Below, piece by piece: positions 1-11,037 of a stretch of DNA of 64,000 nt (its first letter is position 1; every line of letters begins with the position of its first letter). The position numbers and the translations under genes are program-made. The stretch lies in assembly GCA_002077045.2 (NCBI GenBank), contig KZ111145.1:1176321-1240320 (forward strand). Reading direction: 5' to 3'. Below the pieces are notes generated by a model. That model searched no databases. It was not told where the DNA came from and worked only from the letters and a program-made list of their open reading frames with translations. Origin of the DNA: Rachicladosporium sp. CCFEE 5018. Taxonomy: Eukaryota > Ascomycota > Dothideomycetes > Cladosporiales > Cladosporiaceae.

Positions 1-61
1 ATTCATTACTGAGCAGCGCGCACAGCTTAGCACTCGGCGGCCAACGGTCGGAGAGCAGATG

Positions 62-1510
62 ATGGATCCGCTCTACGAGATCCTCGCGCCATGCTTCGAG
101 CCTGACACGTCCACGTTCACCCGCCCTATTCCCAACAATATTTCGGCCACAAACTACCTTTCCAGGCTCAGTACGCTCTCGCTCTCGGACCTAACAACGA
201 CAGAGCCAGCTTCGTTGCTCCATGCCGCGCAGTCTCATGTTCGGAACCTTCAGGCGCTTTCCAAGCGATCCCATAAGGCTGTGATCAGCTCGGCAGGACA
301 CCTCGAGAAACTGCGCGATCTTATCCCTGCCTTCAGTACAGGAGCAGAAGGCCTGCAGCACGACTTACCAGCCCTCGAGACTGCTGCATCAGCCTTCGCT
401 CAGAAATACGACCGGAGCAATGACAATGAAGTGCTCGACAGGCGGAAACGTGCAATGTTGCTGGCGAGAAACGGGGATCGCGTGAGTGATGTGCTCGAGC
501 TGCCTACCTTGCTATCTTCGGCAGTGTCAGCTGCGCAGAATGCTTCGACGACGGCTGGAGCATCAAGTTCGACTACTTCATATGCATCTGCGCTCGACTT
601 ACATGCACACATCAAGCGACTGCAGACGTTGTATCCAGGGTCCGAGCTCATCTCAAATGTGGCCGAGCAAGGTGATACGGAGATCCAGAACTTGACGAGT
701 ATCCTGATTGGCACATTGCAGAGTCCGAGTCTGAAGCTGGCATCTGCTATGAGGACTATTGGCTGGCTTCGCAGAGTTGCACCCGAGCTGACGGAAACCA
801 ACGAACACCCATCATTCGCACCTCTCTCAACGAAGTCATCCGACGTTTCGACGAAGCAACAGGGTGATGATGGTGCGCTTGGTACACTGTTTCTGATTTG
901 CCGTCTACGGACGCTGCACGTCACCCTGGAAGCGCTGGAGCCACTGCGCGAGCTGGCCGAGCAAGAAACGTCAACATCTTCGGGCAGTCAGAGTGAACGC
1001 TACCTCAAACGCTACATTGAGATCTTCCGCGAACAGAGCTTCCACATCGTGAGCATGTACAAGAGCATCTTTCCTGGCAGTCTGCCGATGGCCGAAGCCA
1101 GTGACGGAACGGCTGTTGGCAGTTCCGACGTGGCTTCACGACCCTCGCCTTTGGCGTCCTTCACCTTGCACCTAGCTGAATTGCTGATCGCGGCGTTGCA
1201 TCAATACATGCCCAACATCACTGATCGGTCTGTGCGGGAGTCTTTACTCACGCAAGTACTCTACTGTGCCGGCAGTCTGGGACGACTAGGCGCGGACTTT
1301 GGAATGATGCTGGCTATGCTAGAGGAAGAGCTTGCTCTGGAAAGCGAGAGCGCTGCGATTGATGGTGAACCTGAGTGGGCAGCGGTGATGAAGAAGCATC
1401 GGATACAGGCTGGACGACTCGAAGTGCTCGCTCGCGGTGTTGGAAGTGGCGTCAGAAAGAGCAGTCTGGACGTACATTCGCCCAGTGCTCCAGTGTCTGC
1501 CGGCGGATGA
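62..1510 (+). CDS. COG8: Conserved oligomeric Golgi complex subunit 8 (copy 1)
   Basis: A single-exon gene of 482 residues for Cog8/Dor1, a lobe B subunit of the COG tethering complex, which captures retrograde vesicles at the Golgi. Family-typical stretches are visible: an N-terminal YLSRLSTLSLSDL segment, a SRSHKAV-like segment (KRSHKAVISSAGHLEKLRD), the SALDLHAHIKRL segment near residue 185, AMRTIGWLRRVAPEL near 235, and ERYLKRYIEIFREQSF near 320. There are two adjacent ATGs (59 and 62). I chose 62 because copy 2 at 33572 keeps only that one, which makes both proteins 482 residues. The copies differ by about 36 substitutions and no indels, and both look intact. The last 30 residues are low complexity and less constrained. 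Confidence 0.9.
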   Translation: MDPLYEILAPCFEPDTSTFTRPIPNNISATNYLSRLSTLSLSDLTTTEPASLLHAAQSHVRNLQALSKRSHKAVISSAGHLEKLRDLIPAFSTGAEGLQHDLPALETAASAFAQKYDRSNDNEVLDRRKRAMLLARNGDRVSDVLELPTLLSSAVSAAQNASTTAGASSSTTSYASALDLHAHIKRLQTLYPGSELISNVAEQGDTEIQNLTSILIGTLQSPSLKLASAMRTIGWLRRVAPELTETNEHPSFAPLSTKSSDVSTKQQGDDGALGTLFLICRLRTLHVTLEALEPLRELAEQETSTSSGSQSERYLKRYIEIFREQSFHIVSMYKSIFPGSLPMAEASDGTAVGSSDVASRPSPLASFTLHLAELLIAALHQYMPNITDRSVRESLLTQVLYCAGSLGRLGADFGMMLAMLEEELALESESAAIDGEPEWAAVMKKHRIQAGRLEVLARGVGSGVRKSSLDVHSPSAPVSAGG

Positions 1511-3093
1511 TCGAACCCTCTACTTGCGGCTGTTATTTCAGGTAGTTTGAGGGCTGGCATGCAGCTGGTACGCAAACCATCACGCCAGTGGCATATGCGG
1601 CGGATCACGAGAATCACAGCACATATACTGCATCGCTATCTTCGAGGGTCAGAGATCTTTGATATCACTCGAGTGATCCTGAAAAAACGGAAATGCTAAT
1701 GCATGCTGCGTTGCGACATTATTGTTCAAAACCCGCCGCCTTCGAGAGACTCGAAGAGAAGATTTGATGAATCACTTTCGCATGATTCGTTAAGCATCGA
1801 GAGCGCATGACCGCATTGCGTCTACCCTGCCATCCACACCTAGACATCCCAGTAGGTTTGCTTGCGTGGGTTCCGTGACATCGAGCCACATCAAATTAAG
1901 TTGCATGCACGGCAACGACTGAAGCTTCCCGAAACATGCAATGTCTAAACACTCTTTGCGGAAGTCCCAATGCGTGCAGACCGCCAGCCTCAGCGGAGCC
2001 GGACTCAATCGTCTCCCACGTGAATGCGAATCCGACGTGCGATCGACGTTGAAACTGAAGGTCCAGGTGCGGTCTGATCAGCCGTGCGGGAGGAGAAACT
2101 CAAAGGTGCTACTTCGGCGCCTACCGCGTGTTGGCTTGGCAAATGTTCAGAGTGACATCGACATGATGTCGTGCATGTGTTCTTCAACTTTCATCAACCT
2201 CGTGCAAGGGATCAAGCGGCACAGTACGTTCTGTCGATATACCTCTGGACCAAGCCAATTGCTGCCACTCGGTTTGCACAGTTCATGGAGAGTTGTCAAT
2301 CATTCCAGACAAGTATTTGTCTTCTAACTACCACGGGACGGGAGAGGTCTCGGTAATAGTACCCGGAAACGATCCCCTGCACACCGTTACATCTGATCGG
2401 CTTCCCCGGGCAGACCCCGTTGGAGTCTCAATTCAATGGAGAAGACAAGGTTTCTTGGCCGCCATGACATGGACGATGTCACGTCAATTCACTATGCTCG
2501 AGAACATCCAAAACTAATCGTCTATGTGCACGACAGGCAGGTAGCAGGCCTGTCTATTCTGCTCGCGCGGCACACCAGGCCTGCGCACTTCTCTAGTTGC
2601 CGGAACGTACACCGCGCATAGACACTGCTCACCTCATCATCCATCGAACGTCGTCCACCATCGGGCTTGGCAGCAATCTATGGCCCCGCATCCTTGCGCT
2701 CCCGTGCGCCTTGCATGCCTGCGATAACGCCTCTGACGCAAGCCACGTAGCCGCGTGCCGAGTGCTTGCATAATCTGCGACAGCACTCCATATCGCTATC
2801 ACGCGCTGTGGATCGACTCCAACTGTAATCGCGTCTCCGCAGGATGCATGGGGCCAAGCTATTCTCCGCACATGCTCGTGACCCCACATGGGTCCTAGGG
2901 TGCTTGGGGCACTTGGCGGTTGGAGGTGGAGTGCGGCGCGTGGAGTTGGGGTTCTTAAGGATGAGCTCAATCCCTCGGTGCCCAGAGGTCAGAAGAGTTT
3001 TGGCACTCTTGTCGTGTATTTCTTACCACTATTCATCGGTGCTTAATCGACGTCTTTACACTCTTGTCTCAGAATCATAAGATTTGGCCAGCC
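1511..3093. other. Spacer between COG8 and sugar porter, copy 1
   Basis: No convincing gene is seen; short open frames here are not preserved in the matching spacer at 35021-36603, which has the same length (1583 bases). The last 450 bases are about 98% identical between copies and presumably contain the porter promoter and 5' leader. The first 1.1 kb is much more diverged. Confidence 0.7.
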
Positions 3094-4469
3094 ATGTCGG
3101 AGAAAGAGCTCAAGAATGGCTCGCCGCCACATATGGCGCACAACGAGAAAGATGGCTCCAACTCGCCGCCACTGAAGGATGAATTTGGTCCGGACCCAGC
3201 GCGACGTGCGTCTGTGGCGATGAATATTGTGGAGAATCCGCTGAGAGTGAGTTCTGACTGTACGAAAGTGTCGTCGTATCAGCGCAACGTCTGACGTAGC
3301 ATTTCTCCTACAGCGCACGTCTCGCGAGCAGACAGTGGTCGATGCTGAGGCTTTCTGCAATGCTAACGAGATGGGCGAACATGCCGCCCTATTCGGTCGC
3401 GCAGCCCTGGTCGCACGTGACGGATTTCACAACGTACCTGGTCTGACTGAGGATGAAAGAACTGCGTTGGAATACGAGAAGGGACACAAGTGGCATGGCC
3501 CAATGATGCTTTGGTACTCGATCGGCCTCTGTGCCATTGGCGCAGCTACCCAAGGATGGGATCAGACTGGCAGCAACGGCGCCAATTTGTCCTTTCCAGA
3601 GGAGTTCGGGATCGCTGGTGGAGGACGCGATGCCTGGATTGTCGGTCTTGTCAACTCCATAATCTTCTTGACTGCTGGTTTGATGTGTGTTCAGCGTCCT
3701 GAGTGGTTAGTATCAAACGCATTACTGACGAGTAACAGCGGTGCCTGGATCGTCGATCCTATGAACAAGTACCTTGGCCGCAGAGGCGAAATCTTTGTCA
3801 CCGCGGCTTGCCTCACTGCCACACCTATCGGTTCCGCATTCGCCAGGTCGTGGCAGGGACTCTTTGCAGCGCGCTTTGTAATGGGCATTGGCATTGGTGC
3901 CAAGAAGTGAGTGCGACCCCGAGTTCAATGGCTCGTTTCGGCTTGCTTATGCTGACGCTTTCGCTCTGCAGTGCCACTGTACCAATCTACTCTGCTGAAA
4001 TGGCTCCTGCCCGGATCCGAGGTGCTCTCGTGATGTTCTGGCAACTCTGGGTCGTCGCCGGTATCTTCCTGGGCTTCTGTGCCAATGTCATCGTCAAAGA
4101 TACAGGCAGAATCTCTTGGCGGCTTCAGGCGAGTCGCTGTTCCTCATTCGTCGTTGGGTTGTTGGCCTGCTAACAACATGACAGCTCGGAAGCGCTTTCA
4201 TCCCTTCCTTCATTCTCATGGTAGGTGATGGAATTCCAAATCACATGACCTGACTGACTGACACGATGACAGCTTGGCATCTGGTTCTGCCCTGAGTCAC
4301 CTCGTTGGCTCATGAAGAACAAACGCAACGCTCAGGGCTTCAAGTCCATGAATACACTGCGCGCACACCCCATCATCGGCGCCCGGGACTACTACTATTC
4401 GTATGTGCTGTACCAGGAAGAGCTCGCCCTTGTTCGTGGAGACTCGTACTTTACCCGGATGAGAGACAT
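3094..4469 (+). CDS. MFS sugar/polyol porter, copy 1, cut by assembly gap
   Basis: The 5' part of a sugar-porter-family major facilitator. Deduced exons are 3094-3246, 3314-3684, 3739-3906, 3972-4128, 4185-4220 and 4273-4469, with the last running into the gap. Visible family motifs are NKYLGRRG in the loop after TM2, RFVMGIGIG, PIYSAEMAP, and the sugar-transporter signature PESPRWLM in exon 6. The 54-nt intron 3685-3738 has no in-frame stop, but its removal restores the family sequence TAGLIGAWIVDP. The intron 4129-4184 has a GC donor (CAG|GCGAGT) with a CTAAC branch site. Over the shared region the protein is identical to copy 2. The substrate is unknown; myo-inositol or polyol transport is possible. 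About 280 C-terminal residues are missing because of the gap, not a mutation. Confidence 0.88.
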
Positions 4470-4569
4470 NNNNNNNNNNNNNNNNNNNNNNNNNNNNNNN
4501 NNNNNNNNNNNNNNNNNNNNNNNNNNNNNNNNNNNNNNNNNNNNNNNNNNNNNNNNNNNNNNNNNNNNN
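4470..4569. other. Assembly gap 1 (100 N)
   Basis: One hundred Ns join the interior of sugar porter copy 1 to the interior of an unrelated minus-strand gene. Copy 2 shows that at least 1.08 kb of porter sequence should follow position 4469, so the real missing sequence must be longer than 100 bases if the join is correct. Confidence 0.99.
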
Positions 4570-5265
4570 CGCCGCACGGTGAAGCAAAGGTTTCCGTGTA
4601 GTGGTCTGTCTAGGGTGAGACCGATCTTGGAGACCAGACTGCTCTGACCGTATGCTATTCCCTGCCAGACTGTTCGGCAACGCAGCTCTCAGCGCCACTT
4701 CCTCCTCAAATGTGAGAGACTCCGGCAAGCTTCGCAACAAATAACCAACGCCATCGATATACAGTCTTCTCCGGAGCTCCTCATCAGTATCAGGACACCT
4801 TTGCTCTCGTGCTGCAAGGTCCAGCAAGGCATAGCCATGTCTAGCAGCTTTCGAGTCTAGCCCTACAGTGGGACTACTCCGTCCCGAGACTTTCTGCAGT
4901 GCTGTAGCTAACGCTACATGTGTCACGGCGACTTGCTCTTGCTCGATGATGCTGAGCTGGCTGGAGTCCGCTCGTGGTGCGGCACCAGCTGGGCTCGTTG
5001 GTGGTGATCTGTACATTGGCGGTGGTGTCTCTGCGCCCGAGGATCCTGTGGTGACATCGCTAACCGCTCGACTGTGTCCTTTGGGACTGATGCATCCAGA
5101 GATCGTGCGTCGTACTGAAGGCATTTTGGGAATCCGCCGTTGTGCTACGCGAGGAAGGCTGGTGTAGAACATAGACAGAGTGCTGGGCTCGCTTTCCTCC
5201 TTCGAACCGATCAAGTCGTCCATTTTGCTTGGGCAAGACACGGACGGGTCCGGAAGACCCTCCAT
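4570..5265 (-). CDS. Conserved fungal hypothetical protein, C-terminus lost in gap
   Basis: An open frame of 232 codons from the ATG at 5265 to the gap. The N-terminal half is rich in Ser, Pro and Thr and looks disordered. The second half, with RRRLYIDGVGYLLRSLPESL followed by EEEVALRAALP, resembles a helical segment I have seen in uncharacterised ascomycete proteins, but I cannot name a domain. The frame is open upstream to 5412; the extra 49 codons contain a likely donor (GTAAGT near 5384), so I treat them as leader. The 3' end is unknown. Confidence 0.5.
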
Positions 5266-6969
5266 TGTCGAGAGGAGAATACGTAAATAGTAATGTGAGA
5301 GCAACAAGTGAGATCCAAAGTATTCAGGGCGCTGACTAGATGACCCACGAATACTGCTCGAGAAGGGGGGAAGATGGTACTTACAGTCTGTCTCTACGAA
5401 TGTGTGGCCCACTTCACATGTCCTCGTAAACTGCTAGTAAGCGAGGCAAAGGTGAGGTGATTGTCAGTCGAAAGCATGTGAAAGCCAAGGCGTTGGGACA
5501 GCTTCCTTCTGCAGAGCAGCCAATCATCAACAACCCGAACAACAGCGTACGACAAATCGCAACACTCTGAAGCTGGGTGCATAGATTGAGTCCGGTGTTC
5601 GAGACAGCATCATGAGATCGATGAGGTTGTTTTTGGTGTCCAAGGTACAAATGTCCTGCTGCACAAATTCTACTGCACAAATTCGAGAGTGCATGTACTG
5701 TACCCGAGGGACGCGCAGCATGAGCCAGTCGTTACTTTGACATCCGCGTTCTCGATGTTCCTACCGCCATCAGCATATACATGTACACTCTCCTCCGTTG
5801 GCGCATGATAATGTCCTGAGAATGCCGATGTCGTGGACTCGTTGCGTTGGATCCTGCCCTTGATCGCGTGTTCAGCAGCGTAGAAATGTCAGAATTTAAT
5901 AAAAGTACGTGGAAGTATAATGACGACGGCGGATGCGGACATAGTCCCTACCCTCGCGTGGGACAGCTCTGACAATTTTCCGTACGCCCAGTGTTATTAC
6001 CAGTGCATGTAGAGACGACTTGCGCGTTCGAGCAAAGTACCGAACATGTATCGAAGATCTCGGTGCTGTGGCCGGACCGAGATTGAAATGGTGTACCTGC
6101 ATCGGCATCGCACAAGATTGCCATGTTCGCGTGCGGTCACAGCTGCAGCTCCAGATACGTGCCCCGTCTCGAGCATATCGACGTTAGGGTCACGGAAATT
6201 GCGAAGAAGACATGTTGCGTTATCTACATGGATGGAACTCAGAAACTTGGCATGAGGAGTTTGAGCGGGATAAGGCTTCTGAGTTTGCGCACTAGCGTCG
6301 CATGGCATTCAGCCACAAGTACAAGCGGAAGAGACGGCATTGCAATATGCGTACGGATGTACAGATCTCATGTATCAAACCCATGCCTCCGGAGCCGTGT
6401 CCATGCCACCGAAAAGTGATATTGCAGGCTGCAATGTTTGAGGGAGATTCCCTCAAGAGGCGTCTGCGACGGAGCCTCGTCATCCGACCTCGCCACGACA
6501 GCGCCCTATGTCGGGGGAGAGGTAATCCTCGCTTGCCATCAACTTCTTATCTCCACCGCCAGCATTCCATCCGGCAGTAGGGCAGCAGGGCATACGCGCG
6601 CGGACGCAGATGCCGTGACGTACTCCACAACCAGCGATTGCGCTACTGCTGCACCTCTTTCACACCCTCCATCTTCATTGCTCTGCATTGCCACGTCTCT
6701 CGCTCATTGCATTGTTCAAGTCTGGGCAGAGGGGGAGCTCTGCCATTGCTATCATTCTTTTGCCGTGCTTGCCATTTGTTCCGCGGGGTGTCACTGGGCA
6801 GTGACGACGACTGACTCGGCATACAGTAGCAGTCGCGAGTGCTGCACCTCCATGCCCGCGCATACCTCTCGCCTCGTGCTGCGCTGCGACAAGCCAGCAT
6901 AACTTTGCGCATAGCGTTGCTCGCCATCAATCCTTCATGCGCCATCCATCGCGCAATGAGCTCACCACC
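5266..6969. other. Intergenic region, no gene recognised
   Basis: About 1.7 kb between divergent genes: the partial hypothetical gene on the minus strand and the arylsulfotransferase-like gene on the plus strand. Short open frames here have no recognisable domains and look like chance. The sequence just before 6970 presumably contains the promoter of the downstream gene. Confidence 0.5.
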
Positions 6970-9023
6970 ATGCTCCTCCCTTTCCTCTTCCTCCATAATC
7001 TCACCCTCTGCCTCGCCGCATCCTCTCGCCAAGCATTCGATCCTTCCATCGAGTACAACGAGGCCATAGACAATGGAACGTACGGCTACTATCCCGCCTA
7101 CACGTTTGCCACGGAGCCAGAGATTACCTCACCCAAGACCAATTGGCTGCAGTGGGATCCTGCGTGCGATGATGGACTGCTGTACTTCGTTACACCGCGT
7201 GGGTGGGGACTAGAAAGACCAGGACCGAGTATACTTGATTGGAAAGGCGAGCTGGTGTGGTTTGAGCATTTCGCGAATGAGTTTGGCGGGCAGGCGTATG
7301 ACTTTATGGTGCAGACATATCTTGGGGAGGAGTTCTTGACTTTTTGGACGGGTGATGATCGGGTTAGGGGACATGGATCTGGAACATACTTTATGGTCAG
7401 TGGCCCTGTGAAGGCGCAGTGGAGTAGAGATGCTTACAGTGCGAGCAGCTGAACTCTTCATATGATGTGGTGCACGAGGTGAATGCTGCTGGCGAGCTTG
7501 CAGCGGATCTGCACGAGTTTCTTATCACGCCTGAGGGCACTGCGCTGATGACGATGTACCAGCCGTATCAGTTTGATGTGACATCCTTCCGGGAGTTCGA
7601 CGTGCGAGAGAACCCGAAAGACGAGGATCCAAACTGGATTTGGGATTGTTTATTCCAGGAGATCGACATCGCTACCAACGAGCTGCTGTTCCAGTGGCGC
7701 GCGTCGGACCATATCGATCTGAACGACACATACCACAATGTTTGGGGTACCGGTAATCGAGACGATCCATTCGATTGGTACCATCTTAACAGCATTACGA
7801 AGGACGAGGCGGGCAACTATCTCTTGTCAGCGAGATATACCCACAGTATCACTTACGTGTCGGGTACGACTGGTGATGTACTCTGGACTCTCGGCGGGAA
7901 GAACAACAACTTTATGGATCTGGGTGACGGATCCGCGATCAACTTCGCGTGGCAGCACGACGCGCGTTTCGTAGACCTAAATGCCTTCCCAGAGTCTTAC
8001 ACCCCTCCGAGGGAGCAGAAAGGCATCGAAACGTGCCTAGTGACGCTCTTCGATAATGCAGCCGAGGACCAGAACTACGAATACGGCCTCGAATATTCTC
8101 GCGGCCTGCTCTTGGAACTCACATACCCGACTCCAAGTCCTGGCCGTCAAGCTCCAGCGCCGGGTACGGATCTGCGCCATAAGCCATCGCAGACTCGCGA
8201 AGACGACGAGGACCTTGATATCAATGAATTGAAAGTCGAGCTTATCAACGGCACCTCGCCGTCTCACACAGTCCGTGTGATCCAGTCCTTCATTCCGCCT
8301 GAAGGTGTGCGCTCCTCATCGCAAGGCTCAATGCAAATCCTCCCACAGGAATCCGGCTTCGACCCTCTGATATTCGTCGGCTACGGTTTGAACGCAGTTT
8401 TCACCACATTCGCCTCCGACGGCACACCGCTGTGCAATGCCCACTACGGTGCCACAACTTCCTGGGAGCGCGGTGACATCCAAAGCTACCGCGCTTACAA
8501 GTTTCCTTGGATTGGCAGGCCGAGGTGGAGTCCGAAGATCGGAGTCAGTGATGACGATGTCGACGTCTTTGCATCTTGGAACGGCGCGACGGAGGTAGCG
8601 GAGTGGGTGCTCGAGGCTAGTGCGGAGAATGATGGCGACTGGGAGGAGGTCGCACGGCAGGACAAAGACGGCTTCGAGGCCTTCTTCGAGTTGGCAGACT
8701 CTGGGACAGGGACGCTGCGGTTCTTGCGCATTGTTGCGCTCGATGTGGAAGGCGAGGTGCTGCCGCACGGGATCTCTGCGGTCCTCGACAGAGGCTACAC
8801 GGCTTCCTTCTTTCCGGATGTCGTGGCGCAACAGATTCCAGAGAGGCTGTCGCAGGCGAGCTTCCAGAAGGTGTTCTGGTGCGTTGTCGCGATCGTGGCA
8901 GGATGCTATATTGCTTATGAAGCATATCGGAGGTATTTGGGATGGAAGCAAGGCCAGCCTGCGATCGGGGCGTGGAGGTGGAGGGGGAACGGGTATCATT
9001 TGCTGAGCGACGTGACGGTGTGA
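6970..9023 (+). CDS. Secreted/membrane arylsulfotransferase (ASST)-like protein
   Basis: Two exons (6970-7395 and 7449-9023) encode about 666 residues. The 53-nt intron (GTCAGT...GCAG) rejoins GTYFM to LNSSYDVVHEV. The protein matches the fungal arylsulfotransferase family: LQWDPACDDGLLYFVTPRG, EFLITPEGTALM, the DWYHLNSI segment and the repeat-like SARYTHSITYVSGTTGDVLW / GGKNNNF / AWQHDARF stretch. That pattern is of a beta-propeller in the bacterial ASST fold. A signal peptide is clear from residue 1 (MLLPFLFLHNLTLCLAA), which is why I prefer this ATG over 6937. A hydrophobic segment near residues 615-637 (FWCVVAIVAGCYIAYEAY) probably anchors it with a short tail inside. Sulfotransfer activity of fungal members is not established, so the enzyme role is inferred from the family name. 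Confidence 0.85.
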
Positions 9024-9872
9024 CTATCCGGTCAACGCCATCGATGGAGCCCCACCGGCTCCCGGACACAAGGCACCGCAGGCCATGTTGGCGACGAGGA
9101 GGCCGAGATGCCGTTGTACGTGGCGGCCAGATATGACCGCAGAACGAGGAACGAGAATGCGACCAGAAGTCGCTCGAGGTCGGTCGCAGGCCGCGCCTCG
9201 TGACAAGGCAGTGTTTCGAGACGCTGGTACGTGCCAGCAGTAAGAGTTGAGTGCGCGTTCATGGCGTTGCGTCTAACATGTGGACGAGGCGTTCAGGGGG
9301 TCGAGTGAAGGGTCCTGGTTCGAACATATACCCACGGCTAGAGGTTTTGCTTTGCGGTGATGAGCTCTACGGCATGAGCATGTTGCGACCGTCGCAGCAT
9401 ATAGACTATACATACGAGTACATAGGAGAACCGAGAACATAATAGCATGAGTAGAAGAGACAACAGGAACTGATAACCTGCAATCGAACAGGTCTATTGC
9501 TTGACTTACCTCAATGCACCAGATGAGTTTTAGAAGTCGCAGGTTGAAGTGCAACAGTCGATGCGGCGCAGTTTGACCAAATACCTCGCCTCGCATAGTG
9601 GTGAAGGATTCCGTGGCCGTCGTGTCTGACCACGCCATGCTCGTACATGCTGCACTCTAATTCAACATCAGCTCGGCGCCTGGGGCTGAAAGTCTGCCTT
9701 GCGACTTTGTGCCTGCTGAGCACGTGGGAGGCACGTGCGGTGGCGACGTCATTGTCATGTCTCGACGCGATGCAGCGCGTTGACTTTAACATTTCTGTGA
9801 ACTGACAGGGACCCTGTCTGGAGCCGGAATACAGTGCCAGAAGTGCAGACTTCCCCACAGTAGCTTGCTGAG
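9024..9872. other. Intergenic region, no gene recognised
   Basis: About 850 bases between two plus-strand genes. I checked a GGTTCGAAC stretch near 9318 as a possible tRNA T-loop, but the flanks do not form a stem. No coding segment is recognised. Confidence 0.5.
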
Positions 9873-10868
9873 ATGAACGACTACGAAACCCAACGCGCTG
9901 CCAAAATTGCGAAGAACCAGGCACTACTGGCCACACTCGACATCAAAACTCTGACAGGCAGGAAACCCGTCAAGTCAGATCGCAATGGCGAGCCTCAAGC
10001 CAAACGTCGAAAGATTGAATCCGCTCCCTCGAGAACTTCAGCCCGCATAGCCAGCGCTCCGATCAAGCCGGACTATAACGATGATGTACCGATCAAAACG
10101 ATTACCCTTCCCCGATCTGCGACCAAGAAGTCGAAGCGAGGCGCCCTTGGATCTGTCATTGTCGAAGAACTTGAAGTCGAAGCCCTCGTCCCAGCCAAAG
10201 ACATCGACGAGATCCGCGCTGGCTGGACATCCTGGACTCCCACAGCGCAACCGCCGACACGAGGTGAAGACGCTGTGTTCCACTTCGAAGATGACTTCGA
10301 GACGTTCACGCCAAACAAAAGTCCCGAGGAGATGCTCCGCTTAGGCGTCTTCGGAGGCTCCTACTTTCGCGCCTTGAAGTCGCGGAAACTTGGCGTTGTG
10401 GTGCAAGATGACTGGAAGGAATTACCGCCGTCCTGGACCGTAGGTCTGAACGTTTCGAAGTCTCTCACATCCCCAGTCTACAATCCAGAGATCAATAAGA
10501 ACGGAGTGCAATGCGGTCAATCGATCGAGGAATGGGAAGCAGCTGGCTGGATCTCCCACGAACATGACGTACGAGGGTGGTTTCAATGGTACTGTCGCTT
10601 CTTCCAGGGACGGCGGTGTGACGATGACGAGAGGCAGATTAGCCGGTGGAGGAAGTGTGTGGGCGTCACGGGGAGGTTCCGGAGCGCGCTGTTGAAGCAG
10701 TATGGACGGGCTGGAGTAAGGACTGCGGAGGACTATGGTGACGAGGACGGGGATGAGGATGATGGCGTAGTCGCGAGGGGTATCAGTCCGGTGGTTAGTC
10801 AGACTTGTTTGCATTGGGGTTGGGAGGTACGGCAGGGGGATTTGGACGGATTCTGGGCTACGACATAG
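9873..10868 (+). CDS. Conserved fungal protein of unknown function
   Basis: A single exon of 331 residues. The first 130 residues are basic and likely disordered (AKRRKIESAPSR could serve as a nuclear localisation signal). The second half carries a compact conserved block: FGGSYFRALKSRKL near residue 155, a NKNGVQCGQSIEEWEAAGW segment near 210, then RGWFQWYCRFFQGRRCDDDERQI RW near 235. I recognise this block from uncharacterised ascomycete proteins but cannot assign a function. Aromatic and Arg/Asp residues are conserved in a way that suggests a folded domain. The C-terminal tail has an acidic run. The start ATG is the first in frame. Confidence 0.75.
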   Translation: MNDYETQRAAKIAKNQALLATLDIKTLTGRKPVKSDRNGEPQAKRRKIESAPSRTSARIASAPIKPDYNDDVPIKTITLPRSATKKSKRGALGSVIVEELEVEALVPAKDIDEIRAGWTSWTPTAQPPTRGEDAVFHFEDDFETFTPNKSPEEMLRLGVFGGSYFRALKSRKLGVVVQDDWKELPPSWTVGLNVSKSLTSPVYNPEINKNGVQCGQSIEEWEAAGWISHEHDVRGWFQWYCRFFQGRRCDDDERQISRWRKCVGVTGRFRSALLKQYGRAGVRTAEDYGDEDGDEDDGVVARGISPVVSQTCLHWGWEVRQGDLDGFWATT

Positions 10869-11037
10869 CTAGGTGATTGTGTAGAAGGGGTTGATACTCA
10901 ATGTATCATGCATCTTGTTTCCGTTGACTATTGGTCGCAAGGCGGTGGCATCACCGTGACTCGGTATTGGGTTTCACGCCGAGCACGTGGTGCGCGGGTG
11001 AATCTTCCCTCCAGGGCGCTGTCCGTACCCATGCCGC

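Larger units (their letters stand above)
1..4469. repeat. Duplicated block A, copy 1 (COG8 - sugar porter)
   Basis: This block is collinear with 33511-38017 at a nearly constant offset of 33510 bases; the offset becomes 33548 after the gap in copy 2. It runs from the window edge, so the homology probably continues to the left, up to the gap at 4470. Similarity is uneven. COG8 differs at about 36 of 482 residues, and the first 1.1 kb of the following spacer is roughly 80-85% alike. From about 2640 to 4469 the copies are about 98-99% alike, and the porter coding changes I can see are synonymous. Confidence 0.95.

Noticed and set aside
1941..2327. A 128-codon frame in the COG8-porter spacer
   Set aside because: Its start and frame are not preserved in the homologous spacer of copy 2, so it is unlikely to be a gene.
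4297..5412. A 371-codon minus-strand frame running through the N gap
   Set aside because: The part left of the gap is antisense to the sugar porter; only 4570-5265 is treated as coding.
6438..6902. A 154-codon plus-strand frame upstream of the ASST-like gene
   Set aside because: Composition is not protein-like (scattered Cys/Ser/Ala, no ordered segments) and no homologue is recognised.
8328..8999. A 223-codon minus-strand frame inside the ASST-like gene
   Set aside because: It is wholly antisense to well-supported coding sequence and has no recognisable domain.
9310..9345. GGTTCGAAC resembling a tRNA T-loop
   Set aside because: The bases on each side do not pair into a five-base stem and no acceptor or anticodon arm is found around it.
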